A stretch of 64,000 nucleotides of DNA from Burkholderiales bacterium 67-32 (GTDB lineage: Bacteria; Pseudomonadota; Gammaproteobacteria; Burkholderiales; Burkholderiaceae_B), in assembly GCA_001898625.1 (NCBI GenBank), contig MKUP01000010.1:590125-654124 (forward strand), in the 5' to 3' direction. A model generated the notes under the pieces. It was not told the origin of the DNA. It saw nothing but the letters and a program-made list of their open reading frames with translations, and ran no database searches. Shown here piece by piece: positions 1 to 8,134 of the stretch. Position numbers and translations under genes: made by a program. Each line of letters opens with the position of its first letter. The stretch's first letter is position 1.

Positions 1-92
1 CCGGGAAGTCCCGCGCAGCGGGACCGGCGTCGCTGCGCCCCGCCAGCCCATCGCCCCGGACACGGCCGTCTCAAGAACCCGGACCAGACCCG

Positions 93-1088
93 ATGAAACA
101 CCCCTCAGCAGTCCTCCACCAGTCAGCCAAGCCCCCCGCAGTCCTCCCCGTCTGCGACCACTACGCCGGCTCCGAAAAACTGATGCAGAAAAGCCTGGAA
201 CGCCAGGCCCAGGCCGGCCCCGTCTTCGACGTCACCCTGGACTGCGAAGACGGCGCCGCCGTCGGCCGCGAAGCCGAACACGCCGAAATGGCCGCTCGCC
301 TGGCCGCCAGCGACGCCAACCGCCACGGCCGCGTCGGCGTCCGCGTCCACGACGTCAACCACCCCTCCTTCATCAGCGACCTCGACATCCTCATCGGCAT
401 CGCCGGCCCCAGGCTGGCCTACATCACCGTCCCCAAGGTCAACTCCGCCAACGACGCCCTCAACGCCGCCGAATCCATCGAACGCATAGGCATGGAAATG
501 GGCCTGGACCGCAAGATCCCCGTCCACGTCCTGATCGAGACCCACGGCGCGCTGCGCGAAGTCTTCCGCATCGCCGCCCACCCCGCCATCGAATGCCTGT
601 CCTTCGGGCTGATGGACTTCGTGTCCTCGCACCACGGCGCCATCCCCGCGCACGCCCTGACCGCCGAAGGCCAGTTCGACCATCCGCTCATCGCCCGCGC
701 CAAGCTCGAGATCGCGGCCGCCTGCCACGCCTACGGCAAGGTGCCCTCGCACAACGTCGTCACCGAACTGAACGCGCCCGACGTCATCTCGCGCGCCGCC
801 CGGCGCGCCGGACGCGAATTCGGCTACACGCGCATGTGGAGCATCCACCCCTCGCAGATCGATCCCATCGTCGAGGCCCTGTCGCCCACCGCGGCCGACG
901 TCGCCGATGCCGAGCGCATCCTGCTGGCCGCCGCCCGCGCCGACTGGGGCCCCATCCGCGACGGCGACCCGCAGGCCGGCCGGCTGCACGACCGCGCCAG
1001 CTACCGCTATTACTGGGACGTGCTGCGGCGCGCCCATGCCGCCGGCGTGGACGTATCGGCCGAGGCGCGGCGCCAGTTCTTCTCCTGA
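93..1088 (+). CDS. HpcH/HpaI aldolase / CitE-like lyase
   Basis: A 331-residue TIM-barrel lyase of the HpcH/HpaI-CitE family, which makes or breaks C-C bonds in acyl-CoA or keto-acid substrates with a divalent metal. Landmarks in family order: DCEDGA at residues 50-55, ITVPK with K115, VLIETHGA with metal-ligand-type E149, and GLMDF with D175. Length is usual for the family. It is convergent with the next gene (16 bases apart) and only 92 bases of upstream DNA are visible. No citrate lyase alpha or gamma subunit genes lie nearby, so a stand-alone malyl/citramalyl-CoA-type lyase is more likely than citrate lyase; the substrate is unknown. Confidence 0.85.
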   Translation: MKHPSAVLHQSAKPPAVLPVCDHYAGSEKLMQKSLERQAQAGPVFDVTLDCEDGAAVGREAEHAEMAARLAASDANRHGRVGVRVHDVNHPSFISDLDILIGIAGPRLAYITVPKVNSANDALNAAESIERIGMEMGLDRKIPVHVLIETHGALREVFRIAAHPAIECLSFGLMDFVSSHHGAIPAHALTAEGQFDHPLIARAKLEIAAACHAYGKVPSHNVVTELNAPDVISRAARRAGREFGYTRMWSIHPSQIDPIVEALSPTAADVADAERILLAAARADWGPIRDGDPQAGRLHDRASYRYYWDVLRRAHAAGVDVSAEARRQFFS

Positions 1089-1104
1089 AACCGGGCCGCC
1101 GGCC

Positions 1105-2061
1105 TTAGTTCGCGCCCGTTTCCAGGTAGCGGGCGAACAGCCCCAGGAAACGCTCCACGACCTCCTCGCGGTTGCCGTCGGAAGTTCCCGCCATGTGGGG
1201 CGTCACGAGGAAATCCTCGCAGTCCCATAGCGGGTGGTCCGGCGGCAGCGGCTCGGTGTCGAAGACGTCCAGGTGGGCGTGGCGCACCAGGCCGCGTTCA
1301 TGCGCCGCCAGCAGCGCCTGCGTGTCGATCAGGGGGCCGCGCGCCACGTTGACCACGCCCAGCGGCCGCTCGGCCCGCAGCGCGTCCAGCGTGCGCAGGT
1401 TGAACAGCCCCCGCGTGGCCGGCGACAGCGGGCAGGCGAAGAACACCCAGTCCACCTGCCCCACCCATTCGTGGAAGCGTTCATAGCCGCCGGTGGCGCT
1501 CACCCCCTCCACGGGTACCGCGCTCTGGCGCAGCACCCGCAGCGGCATGCCCAGCGTGGACAGGTACTGCCCGATGCGGCTGCCGATCTCGCCCCACCCC
1601 ACCACCATGGCCTCGGTGCTGCGCAGCGCGCGGACCTCGTCGTGCGCCATCGGCTGCCAGCGCTTCTCCAGTTGCTGGCGGCGCGCCGTGTGCAGCCGGC
1701 GGGCGAAATACAGGAACCCCGCCAGCGCCGTCTGGGCCACCGCGCCGGCGTTGGCGCCGGCGGAATTGGTGACCTTGACGCCGCGCGCGCGCAGGTCGTG
1801 ATAGATGCGCCGGTCGGCGCCCGAGGCATAGGTGTGGACCCAGCGCAGCCTGGGGGCGGCCAGCATCGCGTCGTAGAACGCCGCGGTAGCCGGCGCCAGC
1901 CAGTCGTCGGTGGACGGCCAGACGACGTCGCGCGTCAGGAAGACCAGGTCCGCCTGGTCGGCTTGCCCGATGCCGATCAGGTTGACCTGGCCGGGCCAGC
2001 GCGCCAGGATGCCGGCGTCGGCCAGTTCCCGCGCGCCGCGTTCCGAACAAAGAATATTCAT
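1105..2061 (-). CDS. D-2-hydroxyacid dehydrogenase (NAD(P)-binding)
   Basis: 318 residues, a cytoplasmic D-isomer-specific 2-hydroxyacid dehydrogenase that interconverts 2-hydroxy and 2-keto acids. The Rossmann dinucleotide-binding loop reads VVGWGEIGSRIG, with Trp in an otherwise normal GxGxxG. The catalytic Arg is in NVARGPLID, the Glu in FDTEPLP and the His in TPHMAGTS. The start has an AAGG ribosome site about five bases upstream, and the gene begins four bases after the stop of the Bug gene, so the two are surely co-transcribed. With the upstream dehydratase it forms a small sugar-acid or hydroxy-acid catabolic operon. The substrate cannot be deduced. Confidence 0.88.
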   Translation of the reverse strand: MNILCSERGARELADAGILARWPGQVNLIGIGQADQADLVFLTRDVVWPSTDDWLAPATAAFYDAMLAAPRLRWVHTYASGADRRIYHDLRARGVKVTNSAGANAGAVAQTALAGFLYFARRLHTARRQQLEKRWQPMAHDEVRALRSTEAMVVGWGEIGSRIGQYLSTLGMPLRVLRQSAVPVEGVSATGGYERFHEWVGQVDWVFFACPLSPATRGLFNLRTLDALRAERPLGVVNVARGPLIDTQALLAAHERGLVRHAHLDVFDTEPLPPDHPLWDCEDFLVTPHMAGTSDGNREEVVERFLGLFARYLETGAN

Positions 2062-2065
2062 TGCC

Positions 2066-3025
2066 TTATTTCTTCTGCAGCGACATCAGGAACTGCCGCC
2101 GGTCGGCGACCTCGCTGGCGACGAAACGCTGCAGGTCCGGCTGCGACAGCGGCATGCTGTCCTGCATGTTCTCGCGCATGAAAGTCTTCCACGCGGGCCG
2201 CTTCTCGACATCCTCCATGCCCCGCACCAGCCGTGCCGTGACCGCGGGCGGCGTGCCCTTGGTCACCATCACACCGCGCCACAGCGTCTCCACCACATCG
2301 TACCCCTGCTCGCGAAAGGTCGGCACGTCGGGAAAGAATTCGCTGCGCGACTCGCTGCTGATGCCCAACAGGCGCACGTCGCCGTTGCGGATCTGCGCCA
2401 TGGCCGTGCTGGGCGTGATCACCGCGGCGTGCAGGTGTCCGCCCATCAGTGCCAGCAGCGCCTGGTTGCCGCCCTGGTAGGGAATCCAGGTCGACTTGAA
2501 GCCCGCCTTCTGCTCCAGGCGGTACAGCACGTACTGGTGGAACCCGGCGGTGGCGTAGCCGCCGATGTTGACCTTGTCGGGCTGGCGCTTCAGGGCTTCG
2601 ACCAGGTCTTTCAGGCTGTGGTAGGGACTGTCCTTGCGCACCGCCACGCTGGACGGTTCGGTCTGCAAGGCCCGCAGGAAAACGAAATCCGATGGCTGGA
2701 AGCGGCTGTCCTTCTCGGCCATCAGGAACGACGTGGATCCGGTGGCCGACACGACCGTGTAGCCGTCGGCCGAGGCGTTCAGGGCCATGTTCATCCCCAC
2801 CGCCCCGGTGCCGCCGGGACGGTTCTCCACCACCACCGTCTGCCCCAGCACCTCGCCCAACTCCTTGCCCAGCGCGCGCATCATCGTGTCGAGCGGCGAG
2901 CCGGCGGCGGAGGTAGTGATGAAGTGCAGCGGGCGCTCGGGCCACTCCGCCGCCCGCGCCGGCGAGCCCGCCAGCAGCATTCCCGCCAGGGCGCATGCGC
3001 CCCACCATCGGACCGGAAAACTCAT
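2066..3025 (-). CDS. Bug-family tripartite tricarboxylate transporter substrate-binding protein
   Basis: 319 residues with a Sec signal peptide ending near ARAAEWPERP. It is a periplasmic Bug/TctC-type solute receptor that binds carboxylated ligands. Family landmarks are the PERPLHFIT strand, the ENRPGGTGAVG loop and the ADGYTVV motif. The start is supported by AAGGAGA seven bases upstream. It lies between the dehydratase and dehydrogenase genes of the same operon, so it probably captures the acid those enzymes degrade. No TctA/TctB membrane subunits are present here, which is normal for the Bug expansion in Bordetella, so it must borrow a permease or act as a sensor. Confidence 0.92.
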   Translation of the reverse strand: MSFPVRWWGACALAGMLLAGSPARAAEWPERPLHFITTSAAGSPLDTMMRALGKELGEVLGQTVVVENRPGGTGAVGMNMALNASADGYTVVSATGSTSFLMAEKDSRFQPSDFVFLRALQTEPSSVAVRKDSPYHSLKDLVEALKRQPDKVNIGGYATAGFHQYVLYRLEQKAGFKSTWIPYQGGNQALLALMGGHLHAAVITPSTAMAQIRNGDVRLLGISSESRSEFFPDVPTFREQGYDVVETLWRGVMVTKGTPPAVTARLVRGMEDVEKRPAWKTFMRENMQDSMPLSQPDLQRFVASEVADRRQFLMSLQKK

Positions 3026-3060
3026 GATCGTCTCCTTGATTGTCGTCGTGGGCCGCGTCG

Positions 3061-4221
3061 TCAGAACGTGGCCTGTAGATCGTCCTCGCTGTGCCGCAGG
3101 CTGCGCGTCGGATACCGCTGGGAAGGCATGGACCGCAGCGCCGCCTCGTCGATGTCCAGCCCCAGCCCGGGCAGTTCGGGCACCTGGATGTGGCCGTCAA
3201 CGGGCACGAGCGCCTGGTGCGAGATGCGCTGCGAGAACTCCTCGAAAGGCACGAAGTACTCGGTGATCGTGAAGTTGGGCATGCAGGCCGCCGCATGCAC
3301 GGTGGCCGACAGCGACAGCAGCGTCGAGTTGTAGTTGTGCGGGGACACCGCGATCATCTCGGTCTCGGCCTGCGCCGCGATGAACAGCAGTTCCAGGATG
3401 CCGCCGCAGTTGGACACGTCCGGGTTGATGATGTCGGCGGCCCGGCTGCGGAACACGCCGCGGAAATCCGCGCGGCCGTACAGCGCCTCGCCCGTCACCA
3501 CCGGGATGGTCGTGGCATGGCGCACTTCCTGGATGGCCTCCATGTTCTCCTTCTGGCAGGGCTCCTCGATCCAGTACGGATTCAGCGGTTCCAGTTGCTT
3601 GGCCAACTCGATGGCATGCACCGGCGCCAGCCTGCGGTGCAGGTCGAGCAGCAGTTCGACGCCCGGGCCGACCGCATCCCGCACCGCGCGCACCACCGCC
3701 ACCGCATGCTGGATGTGCTCGCGCGGGATGTAGGTGCGCCAGGGCCGCGGCAGCGGGTCGAACTTCAGTGCGTCAAAACCGGCGGCCACCACCTGTTCGG
3801 CCGCGCGGGCATAGTCATCGGGTGTCTTGAGCTTGTATCCCCAGCCGTTCGCATAGACGCGCACGCGCTCGCGGCATTTTCCGCCCAGCAACCGGTGCAC
3901 GGGCTGGCCGAGCAGCTTGCCCACGGCGTCCCACATCGCCATCTCGATGCCCGACAGCGCGCTCCAGAACTCCAGGGAGGACCGGCGCTGCGCGTAGTCG
4001 TCGAACGCCACCTGGCAGAAATACCGGATGTTGAAGACGTCGCGCCCCACCAGGTAGCGCAGCAGTTCGCGGGCCTGTGCCGCCACGGCCTCGTCGCGAT
4101 CGTACTGGCTGTAGCTTTCGCCCCAGCCCACGGTGCCGTCCTCCAGCTCCAGCCGGATGAAGATCAGGTTCTTGCGCCAGCCGGGATGAACGGCCAGGCA
4201 CTCCGCGTTTCGCACTTTCAC
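3061..4221 (-). CDS. Enolase-superfamily (mandelate racemase/muconate lactonizing type) sugar-acid dehydratase
   Basis: 386 residues; start codon GTG with AAGGGG upstream. The N-terminal capping domain (about 1-125) is followed by a modified TIM barrel. Barrel-end residues are visible: FDALKFDP, metal ligands in LLDLHRRL, WIEEP and VTGEALYG, and the general base in SPHNYNS. The DLHRR motif and the late His are typical of galactonate/mannonate-dehydratase-like branches that dehydrate acid sugars to 2-keto-3-deoxy acids. It is the promoter-proximal gene of a three-gene operon with Bug and a hydroxyacid dehydrogenase, divergent from a lysR gene. Substrate specificity is not predictable by eye. 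Confidence 0.85.
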   Translation of the reverse strand: MKVRNAECLAVHPGWRKNLIFIRLELEDGTVGWGESYSQYDRDEAVAAQARELLRYLVGRDVFNIRYFCQVAFDDYAQRRSSLEFWSALSGIEMAMWDAVGKLLGQPVHRLLGGKCRERVRVYANGWGYKLKTPDDYARAAEQVVAAGFDALKFDPLPRPWRTYIPREHIQHAVAVVRAVRDAVGPGVELLLDLHRRLAPVHAIELAKQLEPLNPYWIEEPCQKENMEAIQEVRHATTIPVVTGEALYGRADFRGVFRSRAADIINPDVSNCGGILELLFIAAQAETEMIAVSPHNYNSTLLSLSATVHAAACMPNFTITEYFVPFEEFSQRISHQALVPVDGHIQVPELPGLGLDIDEAALRSMPSQRYPTRSLRHSEDDLQATF

Positions 4222-4282
4222 GACTTGCCCCTTGCTTGGGTTGGAATGTCGCCAGCGTACGCAAGCCTGGGTTATTTGAAAA

Positions 4283-4311
4283 TGATATGGATATGAGATA
4301 TACCGATATCA
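4283..4311. promoter_or_regulatory. Candidate LysR-type operator between dehydratase and lysR
   Basis: An imperfect inverted repeat, TGATATGGATAT facing ATACCGATATCA (10 of 12 pairs), sits in the AT-rich centre of the 120-base divergent intergenic region. Position and symmetry suit an autoregulatory LysR site controlling both directions. Assignment is inference from location only. Confidence 0.45.
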
Positions 4312-4341
4312 GATTCGCATCCCCTTCGACTTCACCCCATC

Positions 4342-5247
4342 ATGAGCAAATCCTTGGAACTGCGCCACCTGCGCGCCGTGCTGGCCACCGCCGAGACCGG
4401 ATCCCTGCACCAGGCGGCCGTCGCCCTGGAGACCTCCCAGCCGGCCCTGTCGCGGCTGCTGCGCGAGGCCGAGGAACGCATGGGCGTGCGGTTGTTCGAA
4501 CGCTCGTCCCAGGGCAGCCGCGCCACGGCGGCGGGCGCCCTGGCCGAGCAGGTGGCGCGCCGCGTCGCGGCCGACGTGCGGCGCCTGCAGGACATGGCGC
4601 ACGACGGCCGCTGGCACCTGCGCGTGGGTTGCATTCCGCGCGCGCTGGACCTGGTCGTACCCGGCCTGCTGCATCGCCCCGCCGGCGCGCTGGCCGACGA
4701 GGTCGAGATCGATCTGCGGGAAGACGACAGCCTGACCCTGCTCGCGGCCCTGGCGCGCGGGGAACTGGATCTGGCGATCCTGTCGCTGTTCGGGGAAATG
4801 CCGGCGAATCTGCTCTCGCGCCAGCTCTACCTGGACCGTAATGTGTTCGTGTGCGGCGTACCCGGTCCGGAAATCCCGGATGGTCCGCTGGCGCCCGAGG
4901 CGCTGGCGCGGCATCCGTTCGCGGCGCCGGCGCCCGGCACGCCCTCGCGGCTGGAGTTCGACCGCTATTGGCAGCGCCACGACGTGCCACCGCCCGCCTG
5001 CCGGGTGGCCGCGCGAACCTACGACGCCATCGCCAGCGTGCTGCCCGGCACGCCCATGCTGGCCGTCATGCCCCGCCAGGTCGCGCAGCGCCATGCCGGC
5101 AACGGCAACCTGAGGATATTGAAGGTCGTGCACGCCCTGCCCGAGCGTCCCATCCACGTGGTCTGGCCCAGGCAGGCGCTGCAACCCGTCACGGACCAGC
5201 TGATCGCCCTGATCCGGCCGGCGCGGCCACGGCGCGCACGGACGTGA
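4342..5247 (+). CDS. LysR-family transcriptional regulator
   Basis: 301 residues. The N-terminal winged helix-turn-helix is plain: LELRHLRAVLATAETGS, then AAVALETSQPALSRLLREAE and RLFERSSQG (residues 4-60). A LysR substrate-binding domain follows (about 90-290). It is divergent from the dehydratase-Bug-dehydrogenase operon across a 120-base AT-rich spacer with a palindrome, so it most likely activates or represses that operon in response to the acid substrate. It is cytoplasmic and of normal length. Stop of the convergent downstream gene is 12 bases away. Confidence 0.92.
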   Translation: MSKSLELRHLRAVLATAETGSLHQAAVALETSQPALSRLLREAEERMGVRLFERSSQGSRATAAGALAEQVARRVAADVRRLQDMAHDGRWHLRVGCIPRALDLVVPGLLHRPAGALADEVEIDLREDDSLTLLAALARGELDLAILSLFGEMPANLLSRQLYLDRNVFVCGVPGPEIPDGPLAPEALARHPFAAPAPGTPSRLEFDRYWQRHDVPPPACRVAARTYDAIASVLPGTPMLAVMPRQVAQRHAGNGNLRILKVVHALPERPIHVVWPRQALQPVTDQLIALIRPARPRRART

Positions 5248-5259
5248 CCGGATCCGGGC

Positions 5260-5463
5260 TTACTGGTCGTTCAGGCTGGCCTTGGCGGCCTCCTCGGGCG
5301 TCAGCCCGTCGTAGAACTGGTCGGTGAACCACTCGGCTTCCTGCTCGATGTAGTCCTGGGCCTCTTCGCGGCTCGCGCCCGCCGCCACCAGGAACTCCTC
5401 GACTTCGGTGCACCACTGGATGAGGGCTTGCAGGTCGGGATCGTTGTCTTTATCGGTAGCCAT
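5260..5463 (-). CDS. Small acidic hypothetical protein
   Basis: 67 residues starting at MATDKDND, with a GGAACCGG-like ribosome site upstream. Longer readings that start further upstream have no translation signal. The product is very acidic (about 17 Asp/Glu) and helical, with the pattern LIQWCTEVEEFLVAAG followed by EEAQDYIEQEAEWF. It ends convergently with lysR. I do not recognise a named domain. It looks like a conserved small soluble protein rather than random sequence, because codon use is like the neighbours and charge is balanced by regular hydrophobic positions. Confidence 0.6.
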   Translation of the reverse strand: MATDKDNDPDLQALIQWCTEVEEFLVAAGASREEAQDYIEQEAEWFTDQFYDGLTPEEAAKASLNDQ

Positions 5464-5608
5464 AGGCCGGTTCCATCGAAAATCACGCCACATGGCATTC
5501 CGGGAAGGATAGCCGAAACGGAACTTTTCTCCCACGCCATGCCACGCATCTGCGTCGGCTCCGGCAACCCCGCCCGGGCCCGATACCATTGCCACCCTGA
5601 ACGCGCCC

Positions 5609-6856
5609 ATGACAAACACGATCTCGCGTCCGCCAAGCCCCGTTCATGACATGCCAGGGTCGGAACCGGTCTCGGCGGAGCGGCGCCCCCGCACGGACTC
5701 GCCTTCCTTGCCCCCCTTGTCCAGGGCGCCGTCGCCGGTTTCCGCCGACCAGGCACAGGCAACACGGCGGCGAGCCATCCAGGCCCGCGAAAACGCCTTG
5801 CGCGCCATCCAGGCCCAACAGCGACTGGCCGCCAATGCATTGGGTTCGAACAACGGTACGGAAGCCCCTCCCGCCGTGACGCCCGCCACGCTGGCCCGGA
5901 TGCGTGCGCTGATCCTGCTGGGACCCATCACGGTCGCGGCGGAAACGGCGCCTGCCGAACCCGCTGGTGAACGGACCGGAGTACCTGATTTCGACGAGGA
6001 AGCCGCCATCGCCGCCAGGAATGCCCGCGCGATGCAACCTTACTTGATCGCGGCCTGCGATCGCCTGGTGGAACTCGCCTCCCCTCCCGCCACACAAGAG
6101 GAATGCGATCAACTCAGGGAACAACTGGACCTCTACCACCAGCAGCCCGAAACCTACGACATCCGCACCCCCGATGGCAACCGTGCAGACCTCCCCTTGC
6201 AGGCATATCGCGCCTACGCGGAAGCATTGTCCCAGGGGCTGCCCATGCACCTTCCTCGCGGGGTTCCGGCCGGGCTGGCGCTGGACCTTCGGGAGCACGG
6301 TCTTTCCCTGGACCGGGCCGGCGCCATGGCTGCACAAATATCCGCCGTTGCCTCGCGTGGATTCGACACTGAATACCTTGCCGCGGCCGCATTGCATCCA
6401 AATGGCCATATCGTCCTGGAAGCCCTGGCCACATGGACGCCGGCGCTCCGCGCACACGGCTTTTCCGACGACTACATTACTTTCGCCGCGGTCCATCCGG
6501 ACGGCTCCCTCAATCTGAAAGCCATGAACGATTGGGCGCCGGCCCTTCGCACATTGTCACTCTCGTTCGACTGCATCACCGCTGCCGCCTCGTCCCCAGG
6601 CAACGCCCGCAATCTGCAAGGTCTGGCCCAGTGGACTCCGGAGCTTCGCGGGCTTGGATTTTCGGACGACCAGATTGCCGCGGCCGCGGCGCAACAGGAC
6701 GGCCATCTCAACCTGGAAACCATGGCCCGATGCACGCCGGACATCCACCGCGTCCTGGGCCTATCCCTGGCGGAGATAGCCCAGCACGCATCGCGTCCCA
6801 CCGGTCGCCTGCTTCTGACAAATATGGCGCACATGGCTCGCAACCCGCCGAACTAG
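5609..6856 (+). CDS. TAL-effector-like repeat protein, putative secreted effector
   Basis: 415 residues. Residues 1-60 are Pro/Ser/Arg-rich (TISRPPSPVHD, then SRAPSPVSAD and TRRRAIQAR), recalling the N-termini of Xanthomonas TAL effectors and other type III effectors. Residues 252-415 hold five tandem units of 31-34 residues starting F/L-S-x-D/E-x-I/L. Most share A9-A10, G15, L19, P27, L29 and a final G, which aligns without gaps to TALE and Burkholderia Bat/BurrH repeats. Residues at positions 12-13 are HP, HP, SP, QQ and RP, unlike the usual TALE di-residues. The last unit is truncated. No nuclear localisation signal or activation domain is obvious. A decayed copy of its 5' end lies 55 bases downstream. 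The family link is by eye; DNA binding and secretion are inference. Confidence 0.65.
   Translation: MTNTISRPPSPVHDMPGSEPVSAERRPRTDSPSLPPLSRAPSPVSADQAQATRRRAIQARENALRAIQAQQRLAANALGSNNGTEAPPAVTPATLARMRALILLGPITVAAETAPAEPAGERTGVPDFDEEAAIAARNARAMQPYLIAACDRLVELASPPATQEECDQLREQLDLYHQQPETYDIRTPDGNRADLPLQAYRAYAEALSQGLPMHLPRGVPAGLALDLREHGLSLDRAGAMAAQISAVASRGFDTEYLAAAALHPNGHIVLEALATWTPALRAHGFSDDYITFAAVHPDGSLNLKAMNDWAPALRTLSLSFDCITAAASSPGNARNLQGLAQWTPELRGLGFSDDQIAAAAAQQDGHLNLETMARCTPDIHRVLGLSLAEIAQHASRPTGRLLLTNMAHMARNPPN
6362..6853 (+). repeat. Coding tandem repeat: five TALE-like modules
   Basis: Modules cover residues 252-284, 285-317, 318-350, 351-384 and 385-415 (33, 33, 33, 34 and 31 residues). 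Shared positions are aromatic/Leu 1, Ser 2, acidic 4, Ile/Leu 6, Ala 9-10, Gly 14/15, Leu 19, Pro 27, Leu 29 and Gly 33. A shorter 20-residue unit (LSLDRAGAMA onward, residues 232-251) may be a capping half-repeat. DNA-level identity between modules is low, so the array is old. Confidence 0.7.
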
Positions 6857-6910
6857 CTCAGAAAGGCTTCCCTCGCCGCCCCCTCCGGATACCACCAACC
6901 AGAAAAAATC

Positions 6911-7096
6911 ATGCGCTGAACGATCTCGCGGCCGCCAAGCCTCAGTCACGGCACACCTGAGCCAGAACCGGATTCCGCCACCCACCGGGCAGGCCCGCCC
7001 TGCCCGCCGCCGGTTTCCCCGGACTCGGCCCAGGCAAAACGGCGACGAGCCACCCAGGCCCGGGAGGGTGCCGGTTCGGACAACCTTGGCCCTTGA
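6911..7096 (+). pseudogene. Decayed second copy of the TALE-like gene 5' end
   Basis: Starting at the ATG, the reading is M-R-stop, then TISRPPSLSHGTPEPEP, and after a gap VSPDSAQAKRRRATQARE, ending at TGA 7094-7096. The intact gene reads TISRPPSPVHDMPGSEP and VSADQAQATRRRAIQARE at the same places. ATG-to-TISRP spacing is identical, but codon 3 is TGA and about 14 residues are deleted. Nothing of the repeat region follows. This is a tandem paralogue reduced to a stub by a stop and deletion. Confidence 0.75.
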
Positions 7097-7232
7097 GCAG
7101 CTTGGCCTTGATCTGGAACAAACCTGAATCGTGGCCGAAGGGGCCGGCATCCAGCGGCCCCATGGCTACGCCGTCCTGCAAGAACAAGCCTCCGCGGGTT
7201 CATCCTGATCGCCGCGCCCCCGTTCGATCCGT

Positions 7233-7269
7233 ATAGTTATGAAATATATTGATTATTTTTCATAACTAT
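7233..7269. promoter_or_regulatory. Perfect 12-bp inverted repeat, likely MarR operator
   Basis: ATAGTTATGAAA and its exact reverse complement are separated by 13 AT-rich bases, in a region otherwise GC-rich. The right arm ends one base before the amidohydrolase ATG. A regulator bound here would block initiation of the amidohydrolase-marR pair, so autorepression by the downstream MarR protein is the simplest reading. There is no Shine-Dalgarno between palindrome and ATG. Confidence 0.6.
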
Positions 7270-7270
7270 T

Positions 7271-8134
7271 ATGAAGATCGACGACCTCATCGCCATCGAC
7301 ATCCACGTCCACGCCGAAGTGTCCTGCCGCTGCGCGCCCGATGCCTTCGGCAGGGAATTCGACGAGGCCGCCGAGAAATACTTCAAGTTCACGCACCGGC
7401 CGACCATACCCGAAACCATCGCCCGCTATCGCGAAAAACGCATCGGCCTGGTCATGTTCACCGTGGACGCCGAGGCCAACCTGGGCCGGCGGCGCATCCC
7501 CAACGAAGAGATCGCCGAAGCAGCGCTGGAGAACCGCGACATGATGCTGGCGTTCGCCAGCATCGACCCGCACAAAGGCAAGATGGGCGTGCGCGAGGCG
7601 CGCCGGCTGATCGAGGACTACCAGGTGGCGGGCTTCAAGTTCCACCCCACGGTCCAGGGCTTCTATCCGAACGACAAGCTGGCCTACCCCCTGTACGAGG
7701 CCATCGCCGAAGCCGGCCTGCCCGCCATCTTCCACAGCGGGCATTCGGGCATAGGCACCGGCATGCCCGGCGGCGGCGGGCTCAGGCTGAAGTATTCCAA
7801 CCCCATCCACCTGGACGACGTGGCGGCGGACTTCCCCGACATGAAGATCATCATCGCCCACCCCTCGTGGCCGTGGCAGGACGAGGCGCTGTCGGTCTGC
7901 CTGCACAAGCCCAACGTCTACATCGATCTGTCGGGCTGGTCGCCAAAATATTTCCCCAAGGAATTGGTGCACTACGCCAATACCCAGCTCAAGCACAAGA
8001 TGCTGTTCGGTTCCGACTTTCCGCTGATCACCCCCGAACGCTGGATGCAGGATTTCGAGGCCGCGGGCTTTCGCCCCGAGGTCCATCCGTTGATCCTGAA
8101 AGACAACGCGGCCAGGCTGCTGGGCTTCGCGTGA
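7271..8134 (+). CDS. Amidohydrolase-2 family metal-dependent hydrolase
   Basis: 287 residues, a cytoplasmic TIM-barrel hydrolase or decarboxylase of the amidohydrolase-2 (ACMSD-like) type. Metal-site landmarks: IDIHVHAE near residue 10 (HxH), GFKFHPTVQGF, IFHSGHSG, IIIAHPSWPW and the late Asp in LFGSDFPLI. No ribosome site is visible before ATG 7271, which directly abuts a perfect palindrome; either the transcript is leaderless or a later start is used. The stop overlaps the start of marR (TGATG), so the two are translationally coupled. The substrate is unknown; the regulator suggests a phenolic or aromatic acid. Confidence 0.83.
   Translation: MKIDDLIAIDIHVHAEVSCRCAPDAFGREFDEAAEKYFKFTHRPTIPETIARYREKRIGLVMFTVDAEANLGRRRIPNEEIAEAALENRDMMLAFASIDPHKGKMGVREARRLIEDYQVAGFKFHPTVQGFYPNDKLAYPLYEAIAEAGLPAIFHSGHSGIGTGMPGGGGLRLKYSNPIHLDDVAADFPDMKIIIAHPSWPWQDEALSVCLHKPNVYIDLSGWSPKYFPKELVHYANTQLKHKMLFGSDFPLITPERWMQDFEAAGFRPEVHPLILKDNAARLLGFA

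Noticed and set aside
6362-6853. CRISPR or simple DNA repeat array
   Set aside because: The repeats are visible at protein level only; nucleotide identity between units is low and there are no spacers. No CRISPR array was seen anywhere in the window.
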